A DNA stretch of 64,000 nt from NCBI RefSeq assembly GCF_900116635.1, contig NZ_FPBJ01000014.1:1-64000 (forward strand), given 5' to 3'. This document shows, one piece after another, positions 39,282 through 51,995 of this stretch (position 1 is its first letter; each line of letters starts with the position of its first letter). The notes beneath the pieces are model-generated. The model was not told the origin of the DNA. It did no database searches and worked only from the letters and a program-made list of their open reading frames with translations. Both the position numbers and the translations under genes were made by a program. Source of the DNA: Xenorhabdus koppenhoeferi. Lineage in GTDB: Bacteria > Pseudomonadota > Gammaproteobacteria > Enterobacterales > Enterobacteriaceae.

Positions 39282-39352
39282 AGTAATCCGCCGTGTGCTG
39301 TATACATTTCCCTGACTTACACATGACAACACACAAGAGAGGGGTTGTTTCT

Positions 39353-40270
39353 ATGTACCACCTGAGAATACCTCAAACAGAACAAGAGTTGGAAACCTAT
39401 TACCAATTTCGTTGGGAGATGCTGCGTAAACCGCTTCATCAGCCCATTGGTTCAGAGAAAGATGGTTACGACTCGATGGCTCATCATCAAATGGTGGTGG
39501 ATGAACATGGTAACCCGCTTGCTGTCGGGCGCTTATATATTAATGCGGACAGTGAAGGGGCAATCCGTTTTCTGGCTGTTCACCCTAATGTGCAGCGGAA
39601 AGGGTTGGGCACACTGATTGCAATGGCGTTGGAATCTGTTGCCAGACAAGAAGGGGTAAAGCGGGTTGTTTGCAGCGCACGGGAAGATGCCGTCGATTTC
39701 TTTGATAAATTGGGTTTTGAGAACCGCGGTTTAATCAGTGGGGCCAGAACATCACCGATTAACCATTTTCTAATGATAAAACCTATCATGAGCCTTGATG
39801 ATATTCTGCATCGTCCTGATTGGTGTGAGGAATTACAGCAAGCATGGCATAAACATATTCCTCTGAGTGAAAAGATGGGGCTGCGGATCACGCAATATAC
39901 CGGGCAACGTTTTATCACGACGATGCCTGAAGCTGGGAACCAAAACCCACACAATACTATTTTTGCGGGCAGCTTGTTTTCCCAGGCTACGTTAACGGCA
40001 TGGGGGCTGATTTGGTTATTGCTACAGGAGCGCCAGTTGGGTGGAGATATTATTTTGGTGGATGCCAGTATTCGCTATCGGCAGCCTATTACTGGGCGTC
40101 CCAGTGCAATCGCAGATTTCAATAATATGAGCGGCGATTTGGCCCGCCTTGCCCGTGGCAACAAAGCACGCGTAAAACTGGAAGTAGAGGTTAGCGGTGA
40201 ACATGGTGTCGGTAGCGTGTTCACCGGTACTTATATTGTCATGCCTCCAGAACGCTTTGCTACAGTCTGA
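39353..40270 (+). CDS. fabY: FabY (YiiD), GNAT-thioesterase-fold acetyl-CoA:ACP transacetylase
   Basis: 305 aa from the ATG at 39353, which has AGAGAGG about 10 bases upstream; the frame is open from 39293. The N-terminal GNAT domain (about 1-140) contains the acetyl-CoA loop [14 protein letters not shown]. The C-terminal YiiD hotdog domain (about 150-300) has [21 protein letters not shown]. In some gammaproteobacteria this protein primes fatty acid synthesis independently of FabH. Its 3' end overlaps the convergent yicH gene by 11 bp. Confidence 0.92.
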   Translation: MYHLRIPQTEQELETYYQFRWEMLRKPLHQPIGSEKDGYDSMAHHQMVVDEHGNPLAVGRLYINADSEGAIRFLAVHPNVQRKGLGTLIAMALESVARQEGVKRVVCSAREDAVDFFDKLGFENRGLISGARTSPINHFLMIKPIMSLDDILHRPDWCEELQQAWHKHIPLSEKMGLRITQYTGQRFITTMPEAGNQNPHNTIFAGSLFSQATLTAWGLIWLLLQERQLGGDIILVDASIRYRQPITGRPSAIADFNNMSGDLARLARGNKARVKLEVEVSGEHGVGSVFTGTYIVMPPERFATV

Positions 40271-42026
40271 TTTTGGTGCAGGTTTCACTCTCTGTTGTTG
40301 GATGTTCGGTTTCCGAGTTATCTACGGGAGAGTGGGCTGCTGTAGTGCAACGATTTGTCGAAATCAGGCCTTGCTCAACAGACTGTGACTCTTTGGATGA
40401 TTTATCTTCAGCAACCAATGCACCATTGATTGTACCTTTAACATTATCAGCAGAGAGGTCACCAGTAATCGCGAGTGAGAAATTCCCTTCTCCTTGAATA
40501 TTGAGTGGCACCCAACCCCATTGAGGCAAAATGCTCAAATCCGCATTCATTCCTTTGAAACTGAGGTTAAAAGGAGTTTGGGACGTTCGTTGTTCCGCTG
40601 TGCCGGTAAGTTGCAGTAACCCCTCACTTGTAAAAGCATTTAATTTATCGATGGTTATCTTGTCATCAATCGTGTGAAATTGCAGATAAGGACGGGTTAT
40701 CTCTATTTTATTGAATGTTCCCGCTGCGGCCTGAAACGATGCCTGTCCATTCCATAATCCCCATTTGCCATCTTTCAAAAGATCCAGAGTATCAACATGG
40801 CCTGAAAGGGTGGTGAGCTGGAATGGAAAATGAGGATTAGTATCAACCAACAGGGTATTGTTGATGCTAATGTCATTGAGTTTCAGCCCGGAAATCCATT
40901 CTGGTGCCGGGTTTTGTAAATAGTTAATCCAGGTTGATGGCAAACGATAAAACAGCCCTGTTACTGAGCTATCTTTGAGGGTCAGCAGCCGATTTTTGCG
41001 ATCCCATTTAGTCTGGATATTAAACAACCCCTTTTGATAGTGGGTTGTCAGATTGGCAATGGCAAAAGTATCGCCAGAAAACCGGAATTTCCCAAGAGTA
41101 TCACTGAGCTGGGCATTATTGAGGGACATGTTCATAACATTAAAATCAATCAACCCATCTTCGCCATCCCAACTGCCATTGACCAGCCCCAGGTTTTTGA
41201 TGGTACTGTTCAGATAATCGACAGACCAGTTTTGCCCTTGTAACTTGGCATTGGTGATATTGAGGTCTTTCACATGAATGGCAGGAAGGTGGCTGATTTT
41301 TTCCTTAATTGCATTCAATGTCATCGGTGATTGCCAGCGGATATCGCTGATCAGGAGATTATTCCACTGCCAGCTGCCATCAGATAACCGTTGGCCATCT
41401 CCAGAAACCGCACCTTGCAGAAATGTCGCCCCAAAAGAATCGATATTCAGAGCCTTATTCTGGTAACTCCCCTGCATCATGACATTTTCAACGGGAATGC
41501 CATTTAAGCGGATTACATGGGCACTGAATTGATATTGCCCATCACCAAATGGGCTTTCTACGGTAAGTGCCCAAGGGGTAATTCCACCAGTGATGTTTTC
41601 TCCCTGAATAGGTATGTTTGGGTTGTTCAACTGAACATTCATTTGATTCAATTGTAAAATATCTGCTTTCAAAGGAAGCGGTAATTGGCTATCGGCTAAC
41701 GTTACTGTTCCTTGTTGCAATGTCAGGCGGTGGAGATTTTGTGGTGTCAGTAGATGTCGCCATTTGAAATCGAGATTGATGGTATTGGTTTGTAGTGAGA
41801 AAGGGCTTTGTTTATCGTGAATATCCACACGGCTAAACGTTAAGGTGGATGGTTGCAACCAACTATGGCTGATGCTTTCGATATTGACCTGATAATGCCC
41901 TTGTTGGTTAAACCACTGGCTTAATTGTTTTGCGCCCCAATGCGTCTGGATAACAACATAGATAGTGATCATTGCCAGAGCGAGCAACAATAAAAGAATG
42001 GCAACACTTTTCCCTAACCATTTCAT
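40260..42026 (-). CDS. yicH: YicH, AsmA-family membrane-anchored protein
   Basis: 588 aa. An N-terminal signal anchor ([19 protein letters not shown]...) leads into a long periplasmic AsmA-type repeating beta structure ([21 protein letters not shown]-like strands) that forms a lipid-conducting groove in related proteins. The start at 42026 is set by GAGGTGAG; an earlier in-frame ATG at 42092 has none. The last 35 residues ([10 protein letters not shown]... CTKIRL) form a polar tail that looks poorly conserved, and the stop lies inside fabY. In E. coli xanP lies between this gene and gltS on the same strand; here only a fossil remains. Confidence 0.88.
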   Translation of the reverse strand: MKWLGKSVAILLLLLALAMITIYVVIQTHWGAKQLSQWFNQQGHYQVNIESISHSWLQPSTLTFSRVDIHDKQSPFSLQTNTINLDFKWRHLLTPQNLHRLTLQQGTVTLADSQLPLPLKADILQLNQMNVQLNNPNIPIQGENITGGITPWALTVESPFGDGQYQFSAHVIRLNGIPVENVMMQGSYQNKALNIDSFGATFLQGAVSGDGQRLSDGSWQWNNLLISDIRWQSPMTLNAIKEKISHLPAIHVKDLNITNAKLQGQNWSVDYLNSTIKNLGLVNGSWDGEDGLIDFNVMNMSLNNAQLSDTLGKFRFSGDTFAIANLTTHYQKGLFNIQTKWDRKNRLLTLKDSSVTGLFYRLPSTWINYLQNPAPEWISGLKLNDISINNTLLVDTNPHFPFQLTTLSGHVDTLDLLKDGKWGLWNGQASFQAAAGTFNKIEITRPYLQFHTIDDKITIDKLNAFTSEGLLQLTGTAEQRTSQTPFNLSFKGMNADLSILPQWGWVPLNIQGEGNFSLAITGDLSADNVKGTINGALVAEDKSSKESQSVEQGLISTNRCTTAAHSPVDNSETEHPTTESETCTKIRL

Positions 42027-42092
42027 GATTCTCACCTCAATATTTCCTCCCGATAGAAACTCTTTTATGCCGTAAAAAGTACACCCGCTCAA

Positions 42093-42539
42093 GAGCCGGT
42101 GCAGATAAAACAGTATTTAGTATATTTTTATGGAAGTAAATTCAGATATTGCGAATAGATACGCAAAATAAAAATGCAAAAAACTTCCGCCGGGAGGAAG
42201 TCAACCAAAACTAGCGGCTATTTTCCGGAGGAAAAATCAGATTCAGCAGAATGGTCGTTATTGAAGCGCGCATGGAGCCACAGGCTGGATTGGCCATGTT
42301 ATGAAATTCCGGATGGACAAAACAACGCATTTTAATGAACCACAACGTTAAGGCAATCGTTTGCTTTTGGTTTTGCTTATCCAAAACGGCTTAATTCCGT
42401 CACATTTTTAAATGTTTTAACTTGTATTTATTAATAAATTTCTTTCTAATCCGATCCCTGTCTGCTCTTGGCGTTTTTATAGGATGATTATAACGTCACA
42501 TTAAATTTACATAATATTAACAATGGATGGGGTACATAA
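42093..42539. other. gap between yicH and gltS holding the xanP fossil
   Basis: The 447-bp gap contains the xanP remnant (42211-42325), a small stem ACTTCC/GGAAGT (42184-42202) just after the fossil's stop that could be the old xanP terminator, and the AT-rich upstream region of gltS. Confidence 0.6.
42211..42325 (-). pseudogene. xanP: xanP fossil: C-terminal remnant of a xanthine permease
   Basis: On the minus strand a frame ends SITTILLNLIFPPENSR followed by TAG. E. coli XanP (a xanthine permease of the NCS2 family) ends GGITAIVLNLIFPPEKQ, as I recall. Further upstream FVHPEFHNMANPACG lines up with FAPEWLKNLLSSGIAAG with substitutions expected of decay. Nothing upstream of about 42325 resembles the remaining 430 residues. 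Strand and position between yicH and gltS are the E. coli ones, so this is a deletion remnant. Confidence 0.82.
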
Positions 42540-43754
42540 ATGTATCATCTGGATATTTATGGCACGCTCGTTGCTGCCACTCTTGTTTTGCTACTAGGAA
42601 GAAAACTCGTAAAAACAGTTCCATTTCTTGAGAAATACACAATCCCTGAGCCGGTCGCCGGTGGATTATTGGTTGCTTTAGTTTTATTAGCGGTTAATCA
42701 AACCGTAGGTTGGGAAATCAGTTTTGATTCATCTCTCACCGAACCTCTTATGTTGATGTTCTTTGCCACAATCGGCCTGAACGCTAACCTTGCCAGCCTG
42801 AAAGCGGGCGGAAAACTTCTGATAATTTTTGTCTTTGTGGTTGTTGGCCTGTTATTAGTGCAAAACACCGTAGGCATCGCATTGGCGAAAATGCTTGGCC
42901 TTGACCCATTAATGGGTCTGCTGGCGGGTTCCATTACACTCTCCGGGGGGCACGGAACGGGAGCCGCTTGGGGCAAATTATTCACTGAGCGTTACGGTTT
43001 TGAGAATGCGACGGAAGTCGCAATGGCATGTGCAACATTCGGTTTGGTCTTGGGCGGTTTGATCGGGGGCCCGGTTGCTCGTTTTTTGGTGAAAAACATC
43101 AAAACACCGGGCCTGGGTACAGATGATACAGAAATCCCAACTGCATTTGAGAAACCTTATACTGGTCGCCTTATCACGCCATTGGTGATGCTGGAAACCA
43201 TTGCCATGATTTCCATCTGTTTGTTGGCGGGCAAATTTATTGAGAAACTGTTGCAAGGCACTTTATATGAATTACCGACATTCGTGTGTGTGCTGTTTGT
43301 TGGTGTTATCCTCAGTAATGGTCTGTCTATGCTTGGTTTTTATCGGGTATTTGACCGAGCAGTTTCTATATTGGGTAACGTCAGTTTGTCACTGTTCCTT
43401 GCAATGGCACTGATGAGCCTGAAACTATGGCAGTTGGCTTCCCTTGCACTACCAATGCTGCTGATCCTCACTGTGCAGTCAGTGGTGATGGCGTTATACG
43501 CGATTTTCGTGACTTACCGTATAATGGGCAAGAATTATGACGCAGCAATATTGTCAGCCGGCCACTGCGGTTTTGGTTTGGGTGCAACACCAACAGCCAT
43601 TGCAAATATGCAGGCGATTACTGATCGTTTTGGACCATCACATGTGGCATTCCTTTTAGTGCCGATGGTTGGTGCATTCTTTATTGATATCGTTAATGCT
43701 GCTGTTATCAAGTTATATCTGTTGTTACCGGTATTCCCATCTGTTGCAGGTTAA
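42540..43754 (+). CDS. gltS: GltS sodium/glutamate symporter
   Basis: 404 aa polytopic inner-membrane protein importing glutamate with Na+. Two inverted repeats carry the family loops AGSITLSGGHGTGAAWGKLF and LSAGHCGFGLGATPTAIANM. AT-rich DNA upstream probably holds its promoter. It is convergent with recG across a strong shared terminator. Confidence 0.97.
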   Translation: MYHLDIYGTLVAATLVLLLGRKLVKTVPFLEKYTIPEPVAGGLLVALVLLAVNQTVGWEISFDSSLTEPLMLMFFATIGLNANLASLKAGGKLLIIFVFVVVGLLLVQNTVGIALAKMLGLDPLMGLLAGSITLSGGHGTGAAWGKLFTERYGFENATEVAMACATFGLVLGGLIGGPVARFLVKNIKTPGLGTDDTEIPTAFEKPYTGRLITPLVMLETIAMISICLLAGKFIEKLLQGTLYELPTFVCVLFVGVILSNGLSMLGFYRVFDRAVSILGNVSLSLFLAMALMSLKLWQLASLALPMLLILTVQSVVMALYAIFVTYRIMGKNYDAAILSAGHCGFGLGATPTAIANMQAITDRFGPSHVAFLLVPMVGAFFIDIVNAAVIKLYLLLPVFPSVAG

Positions 43755-43791
43755 TTTGACACGCTTGTGATATGGCCTGATATCTTGGCTA

Positions 43792-43824
43792 AAATGCCGC
43801 TGAAATACTCAGCGGCATTTTTTT
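43792..43824. terminator. bidirectional terminator between gltS and recG
   Basis: AAATGCCGCTGA (43792-43803) and TCAGCGGCATTT (43809-43820) form a 12-bp perfect stem with the loop AATAC and T runs on both sides. It serves both convergent genes. Confidence 0.92.
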
Positions 43825-43854
43825 GCTTATTTATTACGTTATTACGGTTGGAAT

Positions 43855-45936
43855 TTAGGCATGACTGTACTGCGAGCTATCCGGCAGCCATCGTTCAATC
43901 AGTGCCTTGGCATGTTCAGGATAGTGCTGGTGGATATAGCGGGCGATGCGTTGAGCTTCGGGCAGCATACTTTGATCCCGCAATAAATCCGCGATCCTGA
44001 ATTCTGCATTACCGGTTTGGCGTGTGCCAAGCAATTCACCCGGCCCACGAATTTCCAGATCTTTCTGGGCAATTACAAAACCATCGTTGCTGTCCCGTAA
44101 AACTTGCAGGCGAATTTTGGCCGTTTGGGTCAGCGGGGTTTTATAGAGCAGGACGCAGTGGGAAGCAATGGCTCCACGCCCGACACGCCCGCGAAGCTGA
44201 TGCAGCTGAGCCAATCCGAGCCGTTCGGGATTATCGATGATCATCAGGCTGGCGTTGGGCACATCAACACCGACTTCAATCACGGTGGTAGCGACCAACA
44301 ATTGCAATTCACCCTGTTTGAACGCCTCCATGATACTTTGCTTTTCAGTGGGCTTCATTCGTCCATGCACTAAACCGATTTTCAGTTCCGGCAACGCAAG
44401 GGCCAGTTCTTCGCTGGTGGCTTGTGCTGCTTGCGCTTCCAACACCTCAGAATCTTCGATCAACGTACATACCCAATAAGCCTGACGGCCTTCATCCAGA
44501 CAGGCATTTTTGATACGCTGGATAATATCGTTCCGGCGGGTATCAGGAATGGCGACGGTTGTCACTGGTGTTCGCCCCGGCGGTAACTCGTCGATGATGG
44601 ATGTATCCAGATCGGCATAAGCGATCATTGCCAACGTGCGTGGAATGGGGGTCGCTGTCATGATCAACTGATGGGGATGGAAGCCCTGTTCGCGGCCTTT
44701 TTCCCATAAAGCAAGGCGTTGATGAACACCAAACCGATGTTGTTCATCAATGATGATCAGTGCCAGTCCCGCAAATTTTACCTGCTCCTGAAACATCGCA
44801 TGGGTTCCGATGACCATGCTTACCTGACCATTCGCAATCGCTTCTTGTTGTGCCTGACGAGCCTTGCCTTTTTGCTTGCCAGCCAGCCAGCCGATTTGAA
44901 TACCGAGTGGTTCAAGCCATTGGCGGAAGGTATTGGCATGCTGTTCCGCCAGCAGTTCAGTTGGCGCCATCAACGCAACCTGCTTACCGTGAACAATGGC
45001 GCGAACTGCCGCCAAAGCCGCGACCAGCGTTTTACCTGATCCGACATCCCCTTGTATTAAACGCATCATGGGAACGTTCTTTTCCAAATCGTGCTCGATT
45101 TCTGCAACAACACGCGCTTGCGCCCCTGTCGGTGAGAAGGGTAATTGATTGAGAAGCTGCTGCTTTAAGGTGTCATCCGCCATGAGTGGTTGGGCGTGAA
45201 AGCGCTGTGCTCCGGCCCTGACTGCCAGCATACTCAAATAGTGTGCCAGAAGTTCTTCCAGAATCAATCTGCGCTGGGCCGGATGTCTGCCGTTATCTAA
45301 ATCAGTCAGAGAGATGTCCGGTGGAGGGCGATGCAATGTATGAAGGGCATCGGGCAGGCTAATAATCTTCCGGCTGAATTCTTCAGGTAGCAGTTCGTTA
45401 ACAGCACAGGTATCCAATATCTCCAAGGCTTGTTCGATCAACTTACGCAGAGTTGTTTGGCGCACTCCCTCGGTTGTGGGATAGATGGGAGTCAATGTCT
45501 CTTGCAGTTGAACACGGTTGGCGTGTTGCTGGACTTTATATTCAGGATGAATAATCTCTGGCCCCTGATTTCCGGGACGAATTTCGCCATAGGCAACGAC
45601 ATGTTTCCCTTCGGCCAGATTGTTTTTCATGGCAGCGGTAAAGTTGAAAAAAAGCAGGGTCAATACGCCTGTTCCATCGCTGATTTGGCAGGTCATGATG
45701 CGTCGGCGTCCAAAAATGACATTGGTACGCAATACTTCACCCGTTATCGTCGCGTAAATGCCAGGCAGCAACTCATTGATGGTATACAGGCGGGTTTGAT
45801 CTTCATAGCGGAGAGGCAGGTGCAGCAGCAAATCCTGTAGATTGATCAACCCTAATTTAGCGAGCTTAGCGACCTGACTGGCTCCAACACCATGCAGAGT
45901 AGTTAAGGGAATGGCATCAAGTAGTTGGCCTTTCAT
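43855..45936 (-). CDS. recG: RecG ATP-dependent DNA helicase
   Basis: 693 aa, the same length as E. coli RecG, which remodels stalled replication forks and branched DNA. An N-terminal wedge/OB domain (GVGASQVAKLAKLGL, then ATITGEVL) precedes the SF2 helicase core: Walker A GDVGSGKT, motif II DEQHRFG, motif III TATPIPRT, motif VI QLRGRVGRG. A C-terminal TRG segment is present (DLEIRGPGELLGTRQTG). It would be the last gene of the gmk-rpoZ-spoT operon. In E. coli trmH precedes it; here only 84 bp with an ERIC fragment separates it from spoT. Confidence 0.97.
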   Translation of the reverse strand: MKGQLLDAIPLTTLHGVGASQVAKLAKLGLINLQDLLLHLPLRYEDQTRLYTINELLPGIYATITGEVLRTNVIFGRRRIMTCQISDGTGVLTLLFFNFTAAMKNNLAEGKHVVAYGEIRPGNQGPEIIHPEYKVQQHANRVQLQETLTPIYPTTEGVRQTTLRKLIEQALEILDTCAVNELLPEEFSRKIISLPDALHTLHRPPPDISLTDLDNGRHPAQRRLILEELLAHYLSMLAVRAGAQRFHAQPLMADDTLKQQLLNQLPFSPTGAQARVVAEIEHDLEKNVPMMRLIQGDVGSGKTLVAALAAVRAIVHGKQVALMAPTELLAEQHANTFRQWLEPLGIQIGWLAGKQKGKARQAQQEAIANGQVSMVIGTHAMFQEQVKFAGLALIIIDEQHRFGVHQRLALWEKGREQGFHPHQLIMTATPIPRTLAMIAYADLDTSIIDELPPGRTPVTTVAIPDTRRNDIIQRIKNACLDEGRQAYWVCTLIEDSEVLEAQAAQATSEELALALPELKIGLVHGRMKPTEKQSIMEAFKQGELQLLVATTVIEVGVDVPNASLMIIDNPERLGLAQLHQLRGRVGRGAIASHCVLLYKTPLTQTAKIRLQVLRDSNDGFVIAQKDLEIRGPGELLGTRQTGNAEFRIADLLRDQSMLPEAQRIARYIHQHYPEHAKALIERWLPDSSQYSHA

Positions 45937-45969
45937 GCGATGTCTCCGTCGGTGTGATTTATTTCCTTG

Positions 45970-46013
45970 TATACCTGTTGTCTTTCAAGTCGCTGCTTTG
46001 TTGGATGCGCTCA
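45970..46013 (-). repeat. half ERIC element between spoT and recG
   Basis: TATACCTGTTGTCTTTCAAG and the following GCTGCTTTGTTGGATGCGCTCA match the first third of an ERIC. The rest is missing. It abuts the spoT stop codon, exactly where trmH stands in E. coli. Confidence 0.75.
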
Positions 46014-46020
46014 ACTGCAT

Positions 46021-48135
46021 CTAATTTCGATTACGGCTGACCCGCATCACGTCCGGCATAACACGTATCTTACGCATGATATTCGCCAGCTGGATACGAT
46101 CTTTGGTCGTCAGCCTGATGAAAGCACAATAGACGCGGCCATCTTTTTCCTCAGTATTCATGCTTTGAATACTGGAATTTGCATCATTGATAGCGGCGGT
46201 GAGATTTGCCAGTGCGCCCTGATGGTTAAACATATCAACTTTAATTTCAGCAATAAAATCGCTATTGATATCTTTATCCCACTCAACAGGCATGAATTTT
46301 TCTGGTTCTTTCTGATATCCACGAATATTGCGGCACGATTCGTGGTGGATCACTAAGCCTTTCCCCGGACTGATATGGGAAATAATCGGGTCGCCTGGGA
46401 TTGGACGACAACATTTTGCAAAGGTGATCAGAATACCATCAGCGCCCTTGATAGGCAGCTTACGCGTTGAATTGCCACTGCCATTTGGTGTTTTTTCCGC
46501 AGCGCCCAATAATAAATTACGCGCGACAACCACGCTCATGGCATTGCCTAGCCCGATTTCAGCCAGTAAATCATCCAACGTAGCAAGTTTCATCCTTGCC
46601 AGTTCTTTATCGATATTCTCTTGTGGAATATCGATAACTTTCGTACCGTTGCCCAGTGCATGATTAAGTAGGCGTCGCCCTAATCCGATGGAATCATCCC
46701 GTTTTAGGTTTTTCAGTAACTGGCGGATTTTGGCTCGGGCCTTAGAGCTGACGACAAAGTTTAGCCATGCTGCATTAGGGCGAGCGCCGGGCGCTGTGAT
46801 GATTTCGACGGTTTGCCCGCTGCTGAGTGTTTGTGAGAGAGGATAAGGCAGGCGATCAACGCGTGCGCCGACACAAGCATGACCGATATCCGTATGGACA
46901 GCGTAGGCAAAATCGACAGGGGTCGCGCCAGCTGGTAACTCAACAATTCGTCCTTCAGGGGTAAAAACGTAAATCTCATCGGGGAACAAATCAGATTTGA
47001 CGCTCTCAATAAACTCAAAAGAGCTTCCGGCGCTTTGCTGAAGCTCCAGTAAACTCTGCATCCAACGTTGGGCGCGGACTTGTGCGGTTGTGCCGGACTC
47101 TCCCTGTTCTTTATAAGCCCAGTGTGCCGCCACCCCCATTTCTGCCATCTGATCCATATCTTCGGTACGGATCTGAACCTCAACGGGTACACCATGTGGG
47201 CCAATAAGGGAAGTATGCAGGGATTGATAGCCGTTAGCCTTGGGGATAGCAATATAATCTTTTACTCTGCCGGGACGCGGTTTATATAAACTGTGCATTT
47301 GCCCCAATACGCGATAGCAGGTATCAAGATTATTGACGATGACACGAAAAGCGTAAATATCCATGATGGAATGGAAACGCTGTTCTTTCAAATGCATCTT
47401 GCGATAGATAGAGTAGAGATGTTTTTCGCGACCACTGACGGTACATTGGATGCCAGCGTCTGCTAACCTGCCTTCAATTTCAGACAGAATTTTCTGAATC
47501 ATCTCTTTACGGTTACCACGTGCGGCCTTAACAACCTCTTTAATCACGCGGTAACGGTTAGGATACAGGGCTTCAAACCCAAGCTCTTCCAGCTCTGTTT
47601 TCAGGTGATGAATACCCAGACGGTGAGCCAGAGGGCTATAAATTTCCAGCGTTTCCCTGGCAATGCGCCGCCGCTTATCGGGACGCAGAGAGCCAAGTGT
47701 ACGCATGTTGTGTGTTCGGTCTGCCAGTTTGATCAGAATGACGCGGATATCCTGCACCATTGCCATGATCATTTTACGGAAGTTTTCAGCCTGTGCTTCT
47801 TTCTTGTCACGGAAATTCAGCTTATCCAGTTTGGATACGCCTTCCACCAAACCGGCAACGACCGTGCCAAATAACTGTTCTATGTCCTGAAATGTTGCTG
47901 GAGTATCTTCAATTACGTCATGCAGAAGTGCCGCCATAAGTGTTTCATGGTCAAGTCGCATTTCGGCCAAAATACAGGAAACGGCCACAGGGTGGGTAAT
48001 ATATGGTTCACCACTGGAACGGGTCTGCCCTTCGTGGGCATCCCGCGCAACCACATAGGCCTGCTTAAGTAGATCGATTTGATCTTCAGGCAAATATTTT
48101 AGAACAAGCTGATTCAAGCTTTCAAACAGGTACAA
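46021..48135 (-). CDS. spoT: SpoT bifunctional (p)ppGpp synthetase/hydrolase
   Basis: 704 aa. The hydrolase HD domain (about 45-150) has HDVIEDT and the DRTHNMRTL motif. The synthetase domain lies around 230-340 (SIMDIYAFRVIV, HTSLIGPHGVPVEVQIRT). TGS (about 388-447, DEIYVFTPEGRIVELPAG) and a C-terminal ACT domain (about 630-704, QGALANLTAAINDANSSI) follow, ending VMRVSRNRN as in E. coli. It sets ppGpp levels in response to carbon, fatty acid and phosphate stress. It lies 18 bp after rpoZ in the operon. Confidence 0.98.
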   Translation of the reverse strand: MYLFESLNQLVLKYLPEDQIDLLKQAYVVARDAHEGQTRSSGEPYITHPVAVSCILAEMRLDHETLMAALLHDVIEDTPATFQDIEQLFGTVVAGLVEGVSKLDKLNFRDKKEAQAENFRKMIMAMVQDIRVILIKLADRTHNMRTLGSLRPDKRRRIARETLEIYSPLAHRLGIHHLKTELEELGFEALYPNRYRVIKEVVKAARGNRKEMIQKILSEIEGRLADAGIQCTVSGREKHLYSIYRKMHLKEQRFHSIMDIYAFRVIVNNLDTCYRVLGQMHSLYKPRPGRVKDYIAIPKANGYQSLHTSLIGPHGVPVEVQIRTEDMDQMAEMGVAAHWAYKEQGESGTTAQVRAQRWMQSLLELQQSAGSSFEFIESVKSDLFPDEIYVFTPEGRIVELPAGATPVDFAYAVHTDIGHACVGARVDRLPYPLSQTLSSGQTVEIITAPGARPNAAWLNFVVSSKARAKIRQLLKNLKRDDSIGLGRRLLNHALGNGTKVIDIPQENIDKELARMKLATLDDLLAEIGLGNAMSVVVARNLLLGAAEKTPNGSGNSTRKLPIKGADGILITFAKCCRPIPGDPIISHISPGKGLVIHHESCRNIRGYQKEPEKFMPVEWDKDINSDFIAEIKVDMFNHQGALANLTAAINDANSSIQSMNTEEKDGRVYCAFIRLTTKDRIQLANIMRKIRVMPDVMRVSRNRN

Positions 48136-48153
48136 GGCAGACCTACCGTAAAA

Positions 48154-48429
48154 TTAACGACGACCTTCAGCGATGGCAGAAACAGCTTTGATTTCCGCGG
48201 CTTCTTGTTCTTGCTGTTCCTGACGCTCACGAACATCAAGAATTTTATTGTTGATAAGGCCTTGCTCGATTTCACGCAGAGCGATAACAGTCATCTTATC
48301 GTTTTCTTCTGGAACGAGGGGATCTTTGCCACCTGATTGCAATTGACGTGCTCGGCGAGCAGCGACCAACACCAGGTCAAAACGGTTACCAATTTTTTCT
48401 ACTGCGTCTTGAACAGTTACGCGTGCCAT
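48154..48429 (-). CDS. rpoZ: RNA polymerase omega subunit
   Basis: 91 aa, the standard length. [29 protein letters not shown] is the conserved helix that wraps the beta-prime tail, followed by [20 protein letters not shown]. It supports polymerase assembly and forms part of the ppGpp site. It lies between gmk and spoT as in E. coli. Confidence 0.98.
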   Translation of the reverse strand: MARVTVQDAVEKIGNRFDLVLVAARRARQLQSGGKDPLVPEENDKMTVIALREIEQGLINNKILDVRERQEQQEQEAAEIKAVSAIAEGRR

Positions 48430-48483
48430 ATGTGTGCTACTCCACAGATAAATAAATGACTGGGCATAATACTGAAACTTGGT

Positions 48484-49239
<756 letters not shown>

Positions 49240-49309
49240 TTAACAAACTGACGTTACTGCTTAACTTTGCGAAACATTTTCAGGAAAAATAAACGGTTGC
49301 AGAAATTGA

Positions 49310-51241
<1,932 letters not shown>

Positions 51242-51243
51242 GG

Positions 51244-51873
51244 TTAATGGTCTGCATTGTCATAGTTAAAGATAGGTAATCCAAGGCGATAACGGATAGC
51301 AATTAACCGTGCGGTGAGTCCTGCGATAAGCGTAATCAGGATCACGCCATTTGAATGCAATGGCGTATGTAATAAAGCGATATAGAGCCAGGCGGCGGCA
51401 AAAGAGACCCCGGCATAAATTTCTTTTTGGAATACCAGCGGGATGGTATTGCAAAACATATCGCGCAGTACCCCGCCAAAAACACCGGTAATTACAGCGG
51501 CAATGGCTGCAATGATCGGGTTGTAGTGCATATCCAACGCAATTTGTGCGCCAATGATGGAAAAGACAATTAAGCCGATTGCATCAAGAATGAGAAATAA
51601 ACGGCGTAGGTGCTTCATCATGGGTGCAACCCAGATGGTGACCACGGCAGCACAAGCAACGGTCACGATATACTCTGGATTTTTTACCCAGCCGAGAGGG
51701 TAGTGACCAAGGATCATATCTCGGACGGTGCCACCACCAATGGCCGTCACGGAAGCAATGATGATAACGCCGAACACATCCATTTTTCGACGCCCTGCGG
51801 CTAAAGCGCCTGTCATGGCTTCAGCCGTAATACCAATGATATAAAGGACACTGAGTAACATAATTTTAGTCAA
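51244..51873 (-). CDS. yicG: YicG, TRIC/UPF0126 membrane protein
   Basis: 209 aa with about seven membrane helices in two homologous halves, each with a Gly-rich signature ([11 protein letters not shown] and [11 protein letters not shown]). The family has been linked to glycine transport and has the TRIC channel fold. It is convergent with ligB with only two bases between stops, the same order as in E. coli. Confidence 0.93.
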   Translation of the reverse strand: MTKIMLLSVLYIIGITAEAMTGALAAGRRKMDVFGVIIIASVTAIGGGTVRDMILGHYPLGWVKNPEYIVTVACAAVVTIWVAPMMKHLRRLFLILDAIGLIVFSIIGAQIALDMHYNPIIAAIAAVITGVFGGVLRDMFCNTIPLVFQKEIYAGVSFAAAWLYIALLHTPLHSNGVILITLIAGLTARLIAIRYRLGLPIFNYDNADH

Positions 51874-51995
51874 ATAAATAACGTAGAAGTGAAGAGTACT
51901 GTTGAAATAATAACTCCTCGCCTGAATTTTTTTAGTTAAATTTCAATAGAATTAGTTTTTTTCATCCGAAACCTCTCAATATTAAGGTAGTAAAA

